From Psychrobacter sp. 1044 (GTDB taxonomy: Bacteria; Pseudomonadota; Gammaproteobacteria; Pseudomonadales; Moraxellaceae): DNA of 64,000 nt. Shown here in pieces: positions 8,313 to 17,438 of the stretch. The notes under the pieces were generated by a model. The model ran no database searches. It had not been told where the DNA came from and saw only the letters and a list, made by a program, of their open reading frames with translations. The stretch spans positions 1 through 64,000 of the forward strand of contig NZ_CAJHAZ010000011.1 in assembly GCF_904846525.1 (NCBI RefSeq), read 5' to 3'. Both the position numbers and the translations under genes were made by a program. Each line of letters opens with the position of its first letter. Positions within the stretch are counted from its first letter, which is position 1.

Positions 8313-9929
8313 CTACATATTGGCTTTTAACTCAGGATACGCTTCAGCGAGCGCGGCATACCACTCTTGATTGGTATTTTCATCCGTAGATGACTCTAGC
8401 AACAAAGACGCTAAATTGGCAAAACTGGCGTGTGCTGTCTGCCCACCATCTGTTTGCGTGTCTTCTTCGATGGCGAGTGTAACCTGCCCACCTGTCATCG
8501 CCAGATAAACTTCTGCTAAAATCTCTGAATCAAGTAAGGCGCCGTGAAAAGTACGATCTTGCTTTCCCACGTTTAGGCGACGCACTAAAGCGTCTAGGGT
8601 GTTTTTTTGCCCAGGATATTGCTGCTTTGCCATGACCAGCGAATCAGTTACTTGTACGCGCTCGGCAAAGTCGTTCATACCAACTTTGGCAAACTCCATG
8701 TTTAAGAAGTTCATATCAAAGGTGGCGTTATGAGCGATGATTTCTGCGCCGTCCATAAAATCATAGAGCGACTGAGCAACTTGATCGAAGGTAGGCTTGT
8801 CGGTCAAAAATGCCTCAGAAATACCATGGATACGAATGACTTCATCATCCATGCCGCGCTGTGGATTGATATAAACGTGGAGCTTTTCACCCGTAAATTT
8901 ACGCCCGATCATCTCCACGATACCGACTTCGATAATACGGTCGCCTTTTAACGGATCAAGACCTGTGGTTTCAGTATCCATAATGAGCTGGCGATCAGAC
9001 TCATGACGATGGATAGGTTTGGGCAGCAGCGGTATGAAATACGGATTGGCACGGCTGGTGTCGCCGTCGAATTTTGGTGTATTAGCTTCTTCTATGCCAG
9101 TAACGGTAGCAGGCACATGATCATTTATCGTCGCATCAGTCATAGACGTTTGGGTTTCCGGCATCTCTATTTTACTCATTGGTTTGCTAGCATTATGCTG
9201 ATAGCGATCGGCTTCTATTACAGCATCTTTACTCATCATATCATCGGCAGAGTTTGTATCGTTATCAGTGTCTATGACATCTTCGTCAAGCTCATCATCT
9301 GTCATATCCAGACCCAGTGGATCGAAACTTAGCCAGTCATCGTGAGCAGCATTTTGCGCTGTATTAGGCATTATTTGCCCTTTTTTTTTAGCTGTGTCTT
9401 GCGGCTCTATGCTCGATAATTCTTCACTGCTGGACGTCACGCCCAAGTTTGCCAGCTCGTCCGCTTTTTCATTGCCTGCATGTCCTGCGTGACCTTTGAC
9501 CCAATGCCAGTCAACATCGCGCTGCTGGCATAGCTTGTCTAATTGCTGCCAAAGGTCTTGATTGGCGACGGGTTTTTTACTTGCCGTTTTCCAGCCTCTT
9601 TTTTTCCAACCCTCTATCCATTCGGTGATGCCTTTTTTGACATAGCTTGAGTCTGTCCAAATCTCGAGGTTGTGCTCATGCGGGCTATGGGTTAGTGCTT
9701 GTATTGCGCCCATCAACTCCATGCGATTATTGGTGGTCTCTTTATCACCGCCGTACAAATCTTGTGTACGTCCATCACTAAAAATGAGATGTGCGCCCCA
9801 GCCACCAGCGCCCGGATTGCCTTTACAGGCACCGTCCGTATAGGCCACGGTGGTGTTTGATTTGGCGGCCAACGGATTCATCGCGTTACTGGTGTTGAAT
9901 GGCTGCGCTGAGGTGCGATTGTCTGACAT
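8313..9929 (-). CDS. rnhA-dnaQ: Ribonuclease HI - DNA polymerase III epsilon subunit fusion
   Basis: A single 538-residue frame joins two replication enzymes. Residues about 25-165 are RNase HI, with acidic catalytic residues D32 ([11 protein letters not shown]), E71 ([10 protein letters not shown]), D93 (WTDSSYV) and D157 (GNEKADELA). Residues about 313-500 are the DnaQ proofreading exonuclease, with D318/E320 ([10 protein letters not shown]), HNATFDMNF, and [10 protein letters not shown] with its catalytic His/Asp. After the exonuclease, QVTLAI sits where the beta-clamp-binding motif lies in E. coli epsilon. The about 145-residue linker is acidic and low-complexity. An internal Met near residue 187 (MPNTAQN) could start a separate epsilon protein. 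rnhA and dnaQ are adjacent genes in E. coli; here they are in frame. Confidence 0.93.
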   Translation of the reverse strand: MSDNRTSAQPFNTSNAMNPLAAKSNTTVAYTDGACKGNPGAGGWGAHLIFSDGRTQDLYGGDKETTNNRMELMGAIQALTHSPHEHNLEIWTDSSYVKKGITEWIEGWKKRGWKTASKKPVANQDLWQQLDKLCQQRDVDWHWVKGHAGHAGNEKADELANLGVTSSSEELSSIEPQDTAKKKGQIMPNTAQNAAHDDWLSFDPLGLDMTDDELDEDVIDTDNDTNSADDMMSKDAVIEADRYQHNASKPMSKIEMPETQTSMTDATINDHVPATVTGIEEANTPKFDGDTSRANPYFIPLLPKPIHRHESDRQLIMDTETTGLDPLKGDRIIEVGIVEMIGRKFTGEKLHVYINPQRGMDDEVIRIHGISEAFLTDKPTFDQVAQSLYDFMDGAEIIAHNATFDMNFLNMEFAKVGMNDFAERVQVTDSLVMAKQQYPGQKNTLDALVRRLNVGKQDRTFHGALLDSEILAEVYLAMTGGQVTLAIEEDTQTDGGQTAHASFANLASLLLESSTDENTNQEWYAALAEAYPELKANM

Positions 9930-10353
9930 AAAAAATTATTGACCTAAAAATTGATAAACATAGGGAGGGTTGGAGGGATTTTGCCAGCGTTGTTTTTACA
10001 CCAGCGCTTCCATTATATTTTGGGAATGAGTATAACAAATCTATCGTTGATGTGGGCAATCGTAATGCACAAAGTCGCCAAAAGCACAGATCATAATAGT
10101 AACCTTGCTATTTTCTGTTAAAATGACTTGTGTTGCGACACAATATCAAACGGTATTGACTACGCAGCAGAAAAAACAGCAGTTTGCTGGCGTCAATTAG
10201 TAGCGCAAATCATTCGACAGTGCCAATAGTTGATGAAAACATGCCCTAGAAAATCACGTTAACATTAAGATTGTCGTCATCACTGTTTAAAGATAGTTTT
10301 TTTAAAGACAATTTTCATAAAAGTTTAATGCATGAATGCAGGATAACCCTATT
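9930..10353. other. Gene-less divergent promoter region with two inverted repeats
   Basis: No convincing ORF. It holds a perfect 6-bp inverted repeat TTGTGT-TGCG-ACACAA at 10128-10143. It also holds a longer imperfect hairpin at 10156-10196 with arms TTGAC...CAGCA and TGCTG..GTCAA. It probably contains the leftward rnhA-dnaQ promoter and the rightward lipoprotein promoter. The repeats could be operators or part of a small RNA; I cannot tell which. Confidence 0.5.
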
Positions 10354-10908
10354 ATGTCCTTACGCTCAAACATTTTTTATAAAAGGCTGATGCGCTTACC
10401 AGTCGGCATAGCGGTGAGCAGCGCACTATTTTTAAGTGCTTGCAACGATAGCAACATTCAAGCTGATACTGGAATGGTCGAAGCGGCGACAGACTTATCG
10501 ATTTTTGAAGGTTGTTACACGGTTAGTCATGACGAGCCTGCCCAAATAAAAGTGAGTCAACAGGATGGCTCGTGGGTGATGCAGATGAAAGAGCCGGCAA
10601 GTGCGAAGCGCGTTTGGGATGACGCTGAGCCGCTAGAAGTGATTGAAAATAGCGAAATTCCGCAGTTTTTCTCTATTGACCCTGACAATGTCGATGCGGT
10701 CATTGGGCGTCCTGATCGAGTGCTAGTACTGGCTCATGTGAAGCCTGCCTATGCCAATATCGATCCACTCTTAGATAGTGAATACTTATCCTATATTTAT
10801 CGCGGTGCCAATACCATCTATCGTGTCGAGTGTGATGATGTTAATACCGATATTTTAGCCAATCCACATGCCAATATTGTGATTGATAATGTTAATGAGA
10901 GCCTCTAA
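10354..10908 (+). CDS. Hypothetical lipoprotein
   Basis: A 184-residue exported protein of unknown function. A basic N-terminus, a hydrophobic segment (VGIAVSSALFLSAC) and a lipobox S-A-C predict a lipoprotein. The mature part is acidic and has two further cysteines (GCYTV and VECDD) that could form a disulfide. No enzyme motif is recognised. The start at MSLRSN is preferred because AGGA lies 10 nt upstream; an earlier in-frame ATG at 10336 overlaps that Shine-Dalgarno. A small membrane protein gene follows 70 bp downstream on the same strand. Confidence 0.75.
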   Translation: MSLRSNIFYKRLMRLPVGIAVSSALFLSACNDSNIQADTGMVEAATDLSIFEGCYTVSHDEPAQIKVSQQDGSWVMQMKEPASAKRVWDDAEPLEVIENSEIPQFFSIDPDNVDAVIGRPDRVLVLAHVKPAYANIDPLLDSEYLSYIYRGANTIYRVECDDVNTDILANPHANIVIDNVNESL

Positions 10909-10978
10909 ACAAGCACGGCTCATAAACAGAATTTATGATCGATAGTTTTGTTTTAAACAGTGTTTTGCTATAAACCAT

Positions 10979-11305
10979 ATGTCATTAGAGTTAAGCAATA
11001 TGAATTTTTTTAGTTACGTGGTATTGGGCGGATTTTCTTATGCGGCTGGTTGGGCAATCAGAACCTATGTACTTGATAAGAAGCCTGAACCTGAGCAACC
11101 TTATAATCTAAAGCATCCTGCAATTTTGGCGTACTTAGGCGGTTTCTTTATTATTATGCTGATTGTTTCGTGGCTGATTGGTCGCTATGCGCTTGGGCAT
11201 GCTGCTATCGATTTGCCGTTTATTATTATCAATAGCCTCGTTGCAACCTTTGTCTATTCGTTCGGTCTCAATCCAGAAAAAGCGCGTTATGATGTTCCAG
11301 ATTAA
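10979..11305 (+). CDS. Hypothetical small inner-membrane protein
   Basis: 108 residues with three predicted membrane helices (about 9-26, 47-66 and 78-95) separated by a charged loop, VLDKKPEPEQP. No family is recognised. The start is uncertain: the ATG at 10979 lacks a clear ribosome site, and MNFFSY at 11000 has TAGAG about 10 nt upstream. It is followed by the bidirectional terminator at 11334-11378. Confidence 0.65.
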   Translation: MSLELSNMNFFSYVVLGGFSYAAGWAIRTYVLDKKPEPEQPYNLKHPAILAYLGGFFIIMLIVSWLIGRYALGHAAIDLPFIIINSLVATFVYSFGLNPEKARYDVPD

Positions 11306-11333
11306 CTCACATAAATAATTGCTATTAATGAAT

Positions 11334-11378
11334 AAAAAAGCCACGGCTGATACATTGATTGTCAGTCGTGGCTTTTTA
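11334..11378. terminator. Bidirectional terminator between convergent genes
   Basis: Hairpin with arms AAGCCACGGCTGA and TCAGTCGTGGCTT, an A-run before it and a T-run after it. It separates the rightward 10979 gene from the leftward DUF1232 gene. Confidence 0.9.
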
Positions 11379-11428
11379 TAACGATCATTTTTTATAACGA
11401 TCATTTCAGGATGCTAGCTTGTACAAAG

Positions 11429-11827
11429 TTACTTGTTTTTCTTTAAGTCAGTAGCGGTTTGTTTTTTCTTCCAAGTTTGATATTTTTGCAAATCTTTTTC
11501 GACCAACTTCAAGCAAAAGGTGAGGACTAGCGCATCGTCAATATGACCGATAAAAGGTATGAAATCTGGAATGATATCGATTGGGTTGAGAGTATATAGC
11601 AGTCCAACCACACCTGCTGAAATGGTCTTGTAGGGAATATCGCGATAGTTTCCTTGATAGTAGTCTTTAATCAAGCTCATGAATAGCATCAAATCTTTGG
11701 CAAAACGCTCAAGATGGCTACTGTCTTTTAGCTTTTCTTGCAGTTTTTCTTCTTCGTTGATGAGGTACTCTAAATCAGTATCCAATATGTCCTCTTTTTT
11801 CTGTTTATCAGTCGCTTTCTCAGCCAT
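11429..11827 (-). CDS. DUF1232 (YkvA-type) protein
   Basis: 132 residues. The central segment carries the DUF1232 signature: YTLNPIDIIPDFIPFIGHIDD followed by a hydrophobic helix ALVLTFCLKLV. The N- and C-termini are strongly charged and probably cytoplasmic. The domain is usually found in small membrane-associated proteins of unknown role. It lies alone between a shared terminator downstream and a 200-bp stretch upstream in which I see no further gene. Confidence 0.8.
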   Translation of the reverse strand: MAEKATDKQKKEDILDTDLEYLINEEEKLQEKLKDSSHLERFAKDLMLFMSLIKDYYQGNYRDIPYKTISAGVVGLLYTLNPIDIIPDFIPFIGHIDDALVLTFCLKLVEKDLQKYQTWKKKQTATDLKKNK

Positions 11828-12081
11828 TATTATTATCCTTATTTAACCGAAATCGGTATTCTCATACTACAACAAAGTCGCGGAATGTGCCAATACGGCT
11901 AGGTTTTTGGTATGTATCATGGCTAGCATCGCGAAAAATTAAATAGTGGCAAGGGTTGGGCAACTATCATCGCCAAAAAAGCGTTTACAATATGCTGCTG
12001 TGCGGTTTAAGCAAGTAGACTGCAAAAATAAAGATGATGCAAAAGTATATTAAAATAAAAATGATAAGGTGGCAGAGAGAG

Positions 12082-13347
12082 ATGGTTTTCAAGAGTCAGT
12101 TATTAACAGATGATAGAAACAAAAATGAGCATACAGCGATTAAAACAACATCTGGGCTAAGCCGTAGGCAGTTTTTGCGTCGAGTAGGTGTCAGTGCGGG
12201 TACTGCTGCATTAGCAAGCCAAAGTATCTCTCAGGTTTGGGCCACCAGTTCTATCGAGCCTAATGGCAGCACCCAGCTTACTAAGGACGATTTACCAACA
12301 GAATCATTAAACGAGCAGACGCCATTCATACAGACCACTTGTATCACACCTACGATTGAGACACGACTGTTCGCTAGCTCCAACGTTGGTGGTAGTGGTG
12401 ACCGCACCCAATTGGCATTAGATCGTGTGGCCTGTGCAGGTTTTAAAGTCAATAATCCTACGATTACCAATCGGCAGTATCTGCGTTTTGCTGGTACGGA
12501 TTCGCAGCGAGCGAGTGACCTGCAAAACATCGCGACGGGTGCTATCGCAGCGCCCAAATTGCTGCTGGGTGTGCGCGGTGGCTACGGTGCCATGCGCATA
12601 TTGCCGATGGTTGATTGGTCGACGCTAGGTCGTATTATGCAGGGGCGAGGCACGATACTCGCAGGTTTCAGTGATGTGACCGCTATTCAGTGCGCGCTAC
12701 TGGCAAAGGGTGATATGAGCTCGCTTGCGGCGCCGATGCTTTATAGTGAATTTGGCAAGACCAAACCTGATGAAGTCAGCTGTCGACAGTTTGTTGAAGC
12801 GCTCACCAATCCTAATCTGGTTATTAATATATCAGACGCGGCACTAACCAGTCAGAAACTCCCAAGCATTTTGACAAGTAGTGAGCCAAAAACCATCACT
12901 GGCACGATGTGGGGCGGCAATCTAAGCGTGGTATCGGCGCTGGCAGGTAGTGAGTACTTGCCGCGCATTGATGGCGGTATTGTATTCTTAGAAGATGTGG
13001 GCGAGCAACCTTATCGTATTGAGCGCATGTTATATGACTTATATCTCGCAGGTGTCTTTAAAAATCAGCAAGCGATTGTATTTGGGGCACTGTCTGCTGC
13101 AGGAGAGGACAGTTATGACAAGCGTTATGATGTGGCTACGGTGATTCGTCAATTGCATCAGCTGACAGGATTACCGATTTATAGCGGCATGCGTTTTGGT
13201 CATATTGGACAAAAACACAGCTTTCCACTCGGAGCGACTTGTCAGCTGACGCCTAATACCGATGGCGGCTACCAGCTAGCATTTACAGATTACCCAACCA
13301 TCAAGGCTGATGCTATCCAAGTAGAAGGGTTATGGCAAACTGCTTAA
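12082..13347 (+). CDS. LD-carboxypeptidase (peptidase S66), Tat-exported
   Basis: Cleaves the L,D-bond of murein tetrapeptides during peptidoglycan recycling (family LdcA, S66). The catalytic region shows the nucleophile Ser in GFSDVTA, the Glu in LEDVGEQPYRIERML, and the His in FGHIGQKHSFPLG. Unlike cytoplasmic E. coli LdcA, it begins with a twin-arginine signal, SRRQFLRRVGVSAGTAALA, which implies export of the folded enzyme to the periplasm. Several upstream in-frame ATGs exist (12034, 12037, 12061). I chose MVFKSQ because a purine-rich GGCAGAGAGAG immediately precedes it; the exact start is uncertain. Confidence 0.82.
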   Translation: MVFKSQLLTDDRNKNEHTAIKTTSGLSRRQFLRRVGVSAGTAALASQSISQVWATSSIEPNGSTQLTKDDLPTESLNEQTPFIQTTCITPTIETRLFASSNVGGSGDRTQLALDRVACAGFKVNNPTITNRQYLRFAGTDSQRASDLQNIATGAIAAPKLLLGVRGGYGAMRILPMVDWSTLGRIMQGRGTILAGFSDVTAIQCALLAKGDMSSLAAPMLYSEFGKTKPDEVSCRQFVEALTNPNLVINISDAALTSQKLPSILTSSEPKTITGTMWGGNLSVVSALAGSEYLPRIDGGIVFLEDVGEQPYRIERMLYDLYLAGVFKNQQAIVFGALSAAGEDSYDKRYDVATVIRQLHQLTGLPIYSGMRFGHIGQKHSFPLGATCQLTPNTDGGYQLAFTDYPTIKADAIQVEGLWQTA

Positions 13348-13394
13348 ACGCTAAACATTAAGCACTAATCTCTAACTACTATGCATTGCCATGA

Positions 13395-14417
13395 CTAAAT
13401 CGCTAACCGCGAAAACTTATCTTGATATTCTTTGGGGGTTAGCTCTGTCGCGCGTTTGAATAGGCGTGTGAACGAAGAGATGTCATCATAGCCAACTTGC
13501 TCGGCAAGCGATTTTATGGTCACATCTCCTAACTCTAGCAGGCGTTTTGCCTGCTCAATTCTGACGGCCTGAATATACTCAATCGGGCGCATAGCAACAG
13601 CAGACTGAAAGCGTCTGTTTAAAGTACGCGGCGTGATATTGACCATGGCAGCCAATCCGCTCACCTGAATAGTCTGATAAAAATTTTCCTCAATGAATTC
13701 TTGTACCTGCTTGATCAGTTGGTCTGAATGGGGTTTGTGCAAGGTCACATTGGTATAGCTGTTCTGACTGCCTCTCTTGCTATCGATAATTTGGGTTTTG
13801 GCCACTTGTGTAGAAATCTCATGTCCACAATAGCGCTCTATCAATAACAGTCCTAAGTCAAAAAATGCACTACCACCCGCCGCACAAAATATATTACCCG
13901 ATTGGCTCTCTGACTTGTTCTTTGAATGAGTGACAAACTGGTTTTCCTGTAAGTCAACGAGTGGAAAATCTGCCTTGAATTTACTGGCGTAACCCCAGTG
14001 CGTGGTGGCGATTTTATGATCTAATAATCCTGCCTTTGCCAAAAAAAAAGCACCACTACAGTTGCTGGCCATATCTGATTTGGTGTCTGCCAACCGCGTT
14101 AGATGGGGTATCAAATCTGCATTTTGGCTCAGTGCCTTATCGATTGAATCACCAATCGTCGGAATCAATAGCAAGTCGCATTCCGCCACGTCCTGAATAT
14201 CGCAATGTGCTTGCATGATTAAGCGGTTGCTACATCTGATATCTATGCCACCAACGCTTGCTATCTGCACATTGAACCGTGGTTCTACTGGCTCATCTAA
14301 AAATCGCTGCCAACTGACACCCGTAAATGAAAATAAATCTAATGCGCCTGTCAATGCGCTACCGAGCACACCATCGAATCCGATAATGATGACTTTAAAC
14401 GGTTTGAAATAGGGCAT
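13395..14417 (-). CDS. GlxA-type AraC family transcriptional regulator
   Basis: 340 residues. The N-terminal domain (about 1-200) has the DJ-1/PfpI-like sensor fold, with the elbow ASNCSGAFFLAKAGLL. The C-terminal AraC domain (about 235-335) has two helix-turn-helix units, including LAAMVNITPRTLNRRF and LAEQVGYDDISSFTRLFKRATELTPKEY. It is divergent from the acyl-CoA dehydrogenase operon at 14600, across an 182-bp gap with two tandem GTCA-type inverted repeats, so it likely controls that operon and itself. AAGGA is 9 nt upstream of the ATG. The effector is unknown. Confidence 0.88.
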   Translation of the reverse strand: MPYFKPFKVIIIGFDGVLGSALTGALDLFSFTGVSWQRFLDEPVEPRFNVQIASVGGIDIRCSNRLIMQAHCDIQDVAECDLLLIPTIGDSIDKALSQNADLIPHLTRLADTKSDMASNCSGAFFLAKAGLLDHKIATTHWGYASKFKADFPLVDLQENQFVTHSKNKSESQSGNIFCAAGGSAFFDLGLLLIERYCGHEISTQVAKTQIIDSKRGSQNSYTNVTLHKPHSDQLIKQVQEFIEENFYQTIQVSGLAAMVNITPRTLNRRFQSAVAMRPIEYIQAVRIEQAKRLLELGDVTIKSLAEQVGYDDISSFTRLFKRATELTPKEYQDKFSRLAI

Positions 14418-14497
14418 AGGTGTCTATCCTTCTTTTAATTCTAAAACCGAAAATATCAAATTTTTATCTGAACTCTCGAAATATAAACGCTATTTAT

Positions 14498-14530
14498 GTC
14501 ATATTTGACCATAATTATGTCATAAATGAC
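14498..14530. promoter_or_regulatory. Two tandem candidate AraC-regulator operators
   Basis: GTCATATTTGAC (14498-14509) and GTCATAAATGAC (14519-14530) are near-identical 12-mers. Each has GTCA/TGAC inverted ends, and they are spaced 21 bp start to start, about two helical turns. They sit midway in the divergent region between the GlxA-type regulator and the acyl-CoA dehydrogenase gene. Confidence 0.65.
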
Positions 14531-14599
14531 AATACGGTAAGACGTTAAATTAGCTTAATATCGATTGATAACCAAATTTAATCAGTTAACGAGAATACT

Positions 14600-16405
14600 A
14601 TGGCAGCAGATACGCTTATCAATGACTTTGAGTTACCGTTCCAATTATATGATGTATTGGGCACTGAAAATTTAACCAAGCATGCTAAGTTTGCAGAGCA
14701 TAGCCGCGAAACGTTTGACGCAGTACTGGATACGGCCAATAAAATTGCGACCCAGTTATTTTTGCCACATAACCATGTAGCAGACAAGAACGAGCCACAG
14801 TTTGATGGCAAAAAAGTCAGCATGATAAGTGATGTAAAAGTCGCTTTTGATGCATTCCGCGAGTCAGGGTTCATCGCTGGTCGTTATAGTTTTGAAGACG
14901 GCGGTATGCAGCTGCCTGAAACGGTAATGACAGCCGTGGCAGGTTATTTTATGGCCGCCAACCCTTCAACCACTGCTTATCCATTTTTGACCACTGCTGC
15001 GATTAATGTGATTTCACACTTTGCCAGTGACGAGATTAAAGCCGCCTTTATGCCGCGCATGCTGACAGGTGAGTTTACTGGAACCATGGCATTAACAGAG
15101 CCACATGCAGGTTCGTCACTTGCTGATATAAAAACCACGGCGGTAAAACAAAACGATGGTTCTTATCGCGTTAAAGGCAGCAAGATTTATATCTCAGGCG
15201 GCGATCACGAACTGTCTGATAATATCGTCCATTTAGTGTTGGCCAAAGTGCCAGGTGGTCCAGGTGGCGTGAAGGGTATCTCTTTATTTGCTGTCCCCAA
15301 GTATCGTTTAAACGATGATGCATCGGTCGGCGAGCGCAACGATGTGCATTTAACGGGACTCATTCATAAACTGGGCTATAGAGGCACGACGTCGACGGCA
15401 TTGAGCTTCGGTGACGAAGGCGAGTGTTATGGTTATCTGATCGGTGAAGAGCATTTCGGCCTGCGCTATATGTTCAAAATGATGAATGAAGCGCGTATCG
15501 CTGTCGGTTTTGGCGCGTCAATGGTGGGCTATCGTGGTTATCAGTATTCACTTGATTATGCCAAAGACAGAACGCAAGGCAGAATCGCCCCGAATAATAA
15601 ACCTGAAGATGCGGCAACTGCTATCATCAATCATGGTGATGTAAAGCGCATGCTATTGGCGCAAAAAGCGTACTCTGAAGGCGGCATTTCATTATGTCTA
15701 TATGGCTCAAACCTGATTGACCGTATTAATACCTGTGAAGACGAAACCCTAAAAAATGAGCTAACAGAGTTATTAGACCTGCTCACGCCAGTACTAAAAG
15801 CATGGCCATCTGAGTATGGGCCAAAAGCCAATGATTTAGGTATCCAAGTATTGGGCGGTGCAGGCTATACGCGTGAGTATCAGGCTGAGCAGTTTTGGCG
15901 TGACAATCGCCTAAATCCTATTCATGAAGGCACGAATGGCGTGCAGGCATTGGATTTGTCATTTCGTAAGTTATGGCAAAAAGGTGGTCTGGGTATTCAA
16001 ATCCTCAAACGTGAAATTACAAAAGATCTAGAAAATATCACTACACCTGAGAGCGCTAAATTGGCAGGTAAATTGATGCCTTACATGGGTCACTTGCATG
16101 AAGTATTGGTGCATCTCAGCAAAGTTCTACAAACCGAAGAAGCAGTAACATTGACGGGCAACGCGCAAGCACTCATGAATATCTTTGCCTCGATTGTGCT
16201 GAGCTGGATTTGGATTCGTCAAGCGAGTAAAGCTGAGCAGCTATTAAGTACCACGCAAGATGCTGAGCAACAGAATTTTTATAAAGGCAAGATACAAGCG
16301 GCAAAGTATTTTATCGATTGGGAACTACCATTAGTTAAACGCGACATCGAATTATTAACCAATACCAACTCGGTTTGCACTGATATGCAAACAGACTGGT
16401 TCTAA
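14600..16405 (+). CDS. Acyl-CoA dehydrogenase, 600-residue class with C-terminal extension
   Basis: FAD flavoprotein that desaturates acyl-CoA thioesters at the alpha-beta position. 601 residues, longer than the 380-residue short/medium-chain enzymes. The central domain has the substrate/FAD-binding motif MALTEPHAGSSLADI, and the C-terminal helical part has the nucleotide-binding segment LGGAGYTREYQAEQFWRDNRLNPIHEGTNGVQ. About 130 extra helical residues follow, typical of the acyl-CoA dehydrogenase C-terminal-like class. It is the first gene of a rightward set with an MDR reductase (22 bp downstream) and an SDR. The chain length and branching of the substrate cannot be read from the sequence. 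Confidence 0.9.
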   Translation: MAADTLINDFELPFQLYDVLGTENLTKHAKFAEHSRETFDAVLDTANKIATQLFLPHNHVADKNEPQFDGKKVSMISDVKVAFDAFRESGFIAGRYSFEDGGMQLPETVMTAVAGYFMAANPSTTAYPFLTTAAINVISHFASDEIKAAFMPRMLTGEFTGTMALTEPHAGSSLADIKTTAVKQNDGSYRVKGSKIYISGGDHELSDNIVHLVLAKVPGGPGGVKGISLFAVPKYRLNDDASVGERNDVHLTGLIHKLGYRGTTSTALSFGDEGECYGYLIGEEHFGLRYMFKMMNEARIAVGFGASMVGYRGYQYSLDYAKDRTQGRIAPNNKPEDAATAIINHGDVKRMLLAQKAYSEGGISLCLYGSNLIDRINTCEDETLKNELTELLDLLTPVLKAWPSEYGPKANDLGIQVLGGAGYTREYQAEQFWRDNRLNPIHEGTNGVQALDLSFRKLWQKGGLGIQILKREITKDLENITTPESAKLAGKLMPYMGHLHEVLVHLSKVLQTEEAVTLTGNAQALMNIFASIVLSWIWIRQASKAEQLLSTTQDAEQQNFYKGKIQAAKYFIDWELPLVKRDIELLTNTNSVCTDMQTDWF

Positions 16406-16427
16406 GGACAACTCTAAGGACAGAGAC

Positions 16428-17435
16428 ATGACAAAAATGAATAAACAATGGCGATTAAAAGCAAGACCAGTAGGCGAACCTAGTGCCGAGACTTGGGATT
16501 ATACCGAGACAGAAATCCCGACTATCACCGATGGTCAGCTACTGATTAAAGTTGAATACATCTCTATCGATCCGGCGATGCGTGGCTGGCTCAACGATGC
16601 CAAATCTTATATCGCACCAGTACAGATTGGTGAAGTCATGCGCGCTGGTACGGTAGGCGAAGTGATTGAAAGTAAGCATGAAAAATTTGCCGTTGGTGAC
16701 TATGTTGCAGGTCACGATGGCGTGCAGTCCTATGCCGTCAGTGATGGTGCTAATCTGTATAAAGTTGATCCAAAACTGGCGCCATTGTCTTATTACTTGG
16801 GCGTACTTGGTATGCCGGGCATGACAGGGTATTTTGGTTTGCTAAAAACAGGTCAGCCAAAAGCAGGCGAGACTGTCGTTGTCTCTGGCGCTGCTGGTGC
16901 CGTTGGTAGCTTAGTTGGTCAAATTGCCAAAATAAAAGGCTGCCGCGTTGTTGGTATCGCGGGCGGCGCTGAGAAATGCAAATTCTTAGTTGATGAGCTT
17001 GGGTTTGATGCGACGATTGATTACAAAAACGAAGATGTGAAAAAAGCCCTGAAGAAAACCTGCCCAGATGGCGTCGATGTGTACTTTGACAACGTAGGCG
17101 GTGATATCTTGAATGACGTGCTCACACAAATAAACCTGCATGCGCGTATCGTTATTTGCGGTGCGATTAGTCAGTATAACAACACTACAGAAGTCAAAGG
17201 CCCATCGAACTATTTATCATTATTGGTCAATCGTGCCCGCATGGAAGGCATCGTAGTATTCGATAATATCAAAGAATATCCAGTCGCCATGAAAGACATC
17301 GCTGGCTGGATTCAGTCAGGTGATATGAAAGTAAAAGACCATATCGTTGAAGGTATCGAGACGTTCCCAGATACCTTGATGATGCTCTTTAACGGTGAAA
17401 ACTTCGGCAAACTGGTACTTAAGGTAGAGGGATAG
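16428..17435 (+). CDS. Zinc-independent medium-chain NADP-dependent oxidoreductase (CurA/prostaglandin reductase-like)
   Basis: 335 residues of the MDR superfamily without the catalytic zinc ligands. The N-terminal substrate-binding half contains YISIDPAMRGWLND, the signature of leukotriene B4 dehydrogenase / CurA-type enone reductases. The Rossmann half has VVSGAAGAVGSLVGQIAKIKG (AXXGXXG). It probably reduces an alpha,beta-unsaturated carbonyl with NADPH. Translational coupling is likely: its stop is 3 nt before the next gene, and AAGGACAGAGAC lies just upstream of its own ATG. Confidence 0.88.
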   Translation: MTKMNKQWRLKARPVGEPSAETWDYTETEIPTITDGQLLIKVEYISIDPAMRGWLNDAKSYIAPVQIGEVMRAGTVGEVIESKHEKFAVGDYVAGHDGVQSYAVSDGANLYKVDPKLAPLSYYLGVLGMPGMTGYFGLLKTGQPKAGETVVVSGAAGAVGSLVGQIAKIKGCRVVGIAGGAEKCKFLVDELGFDATIDYKNEDVKKALKKTCPDGVDVYFDNVGGDILNDVLTQINLHARIVICGAISQYNNTTEVKGPSNYLSLLVNRARMEGIVVFDNIKEYPVAMKDIAGWIQSGDMKVKDHIVEGIETFPDTLMMLFNGENFGKLVLKVEG

Positions 17436-17438
17436 ATC

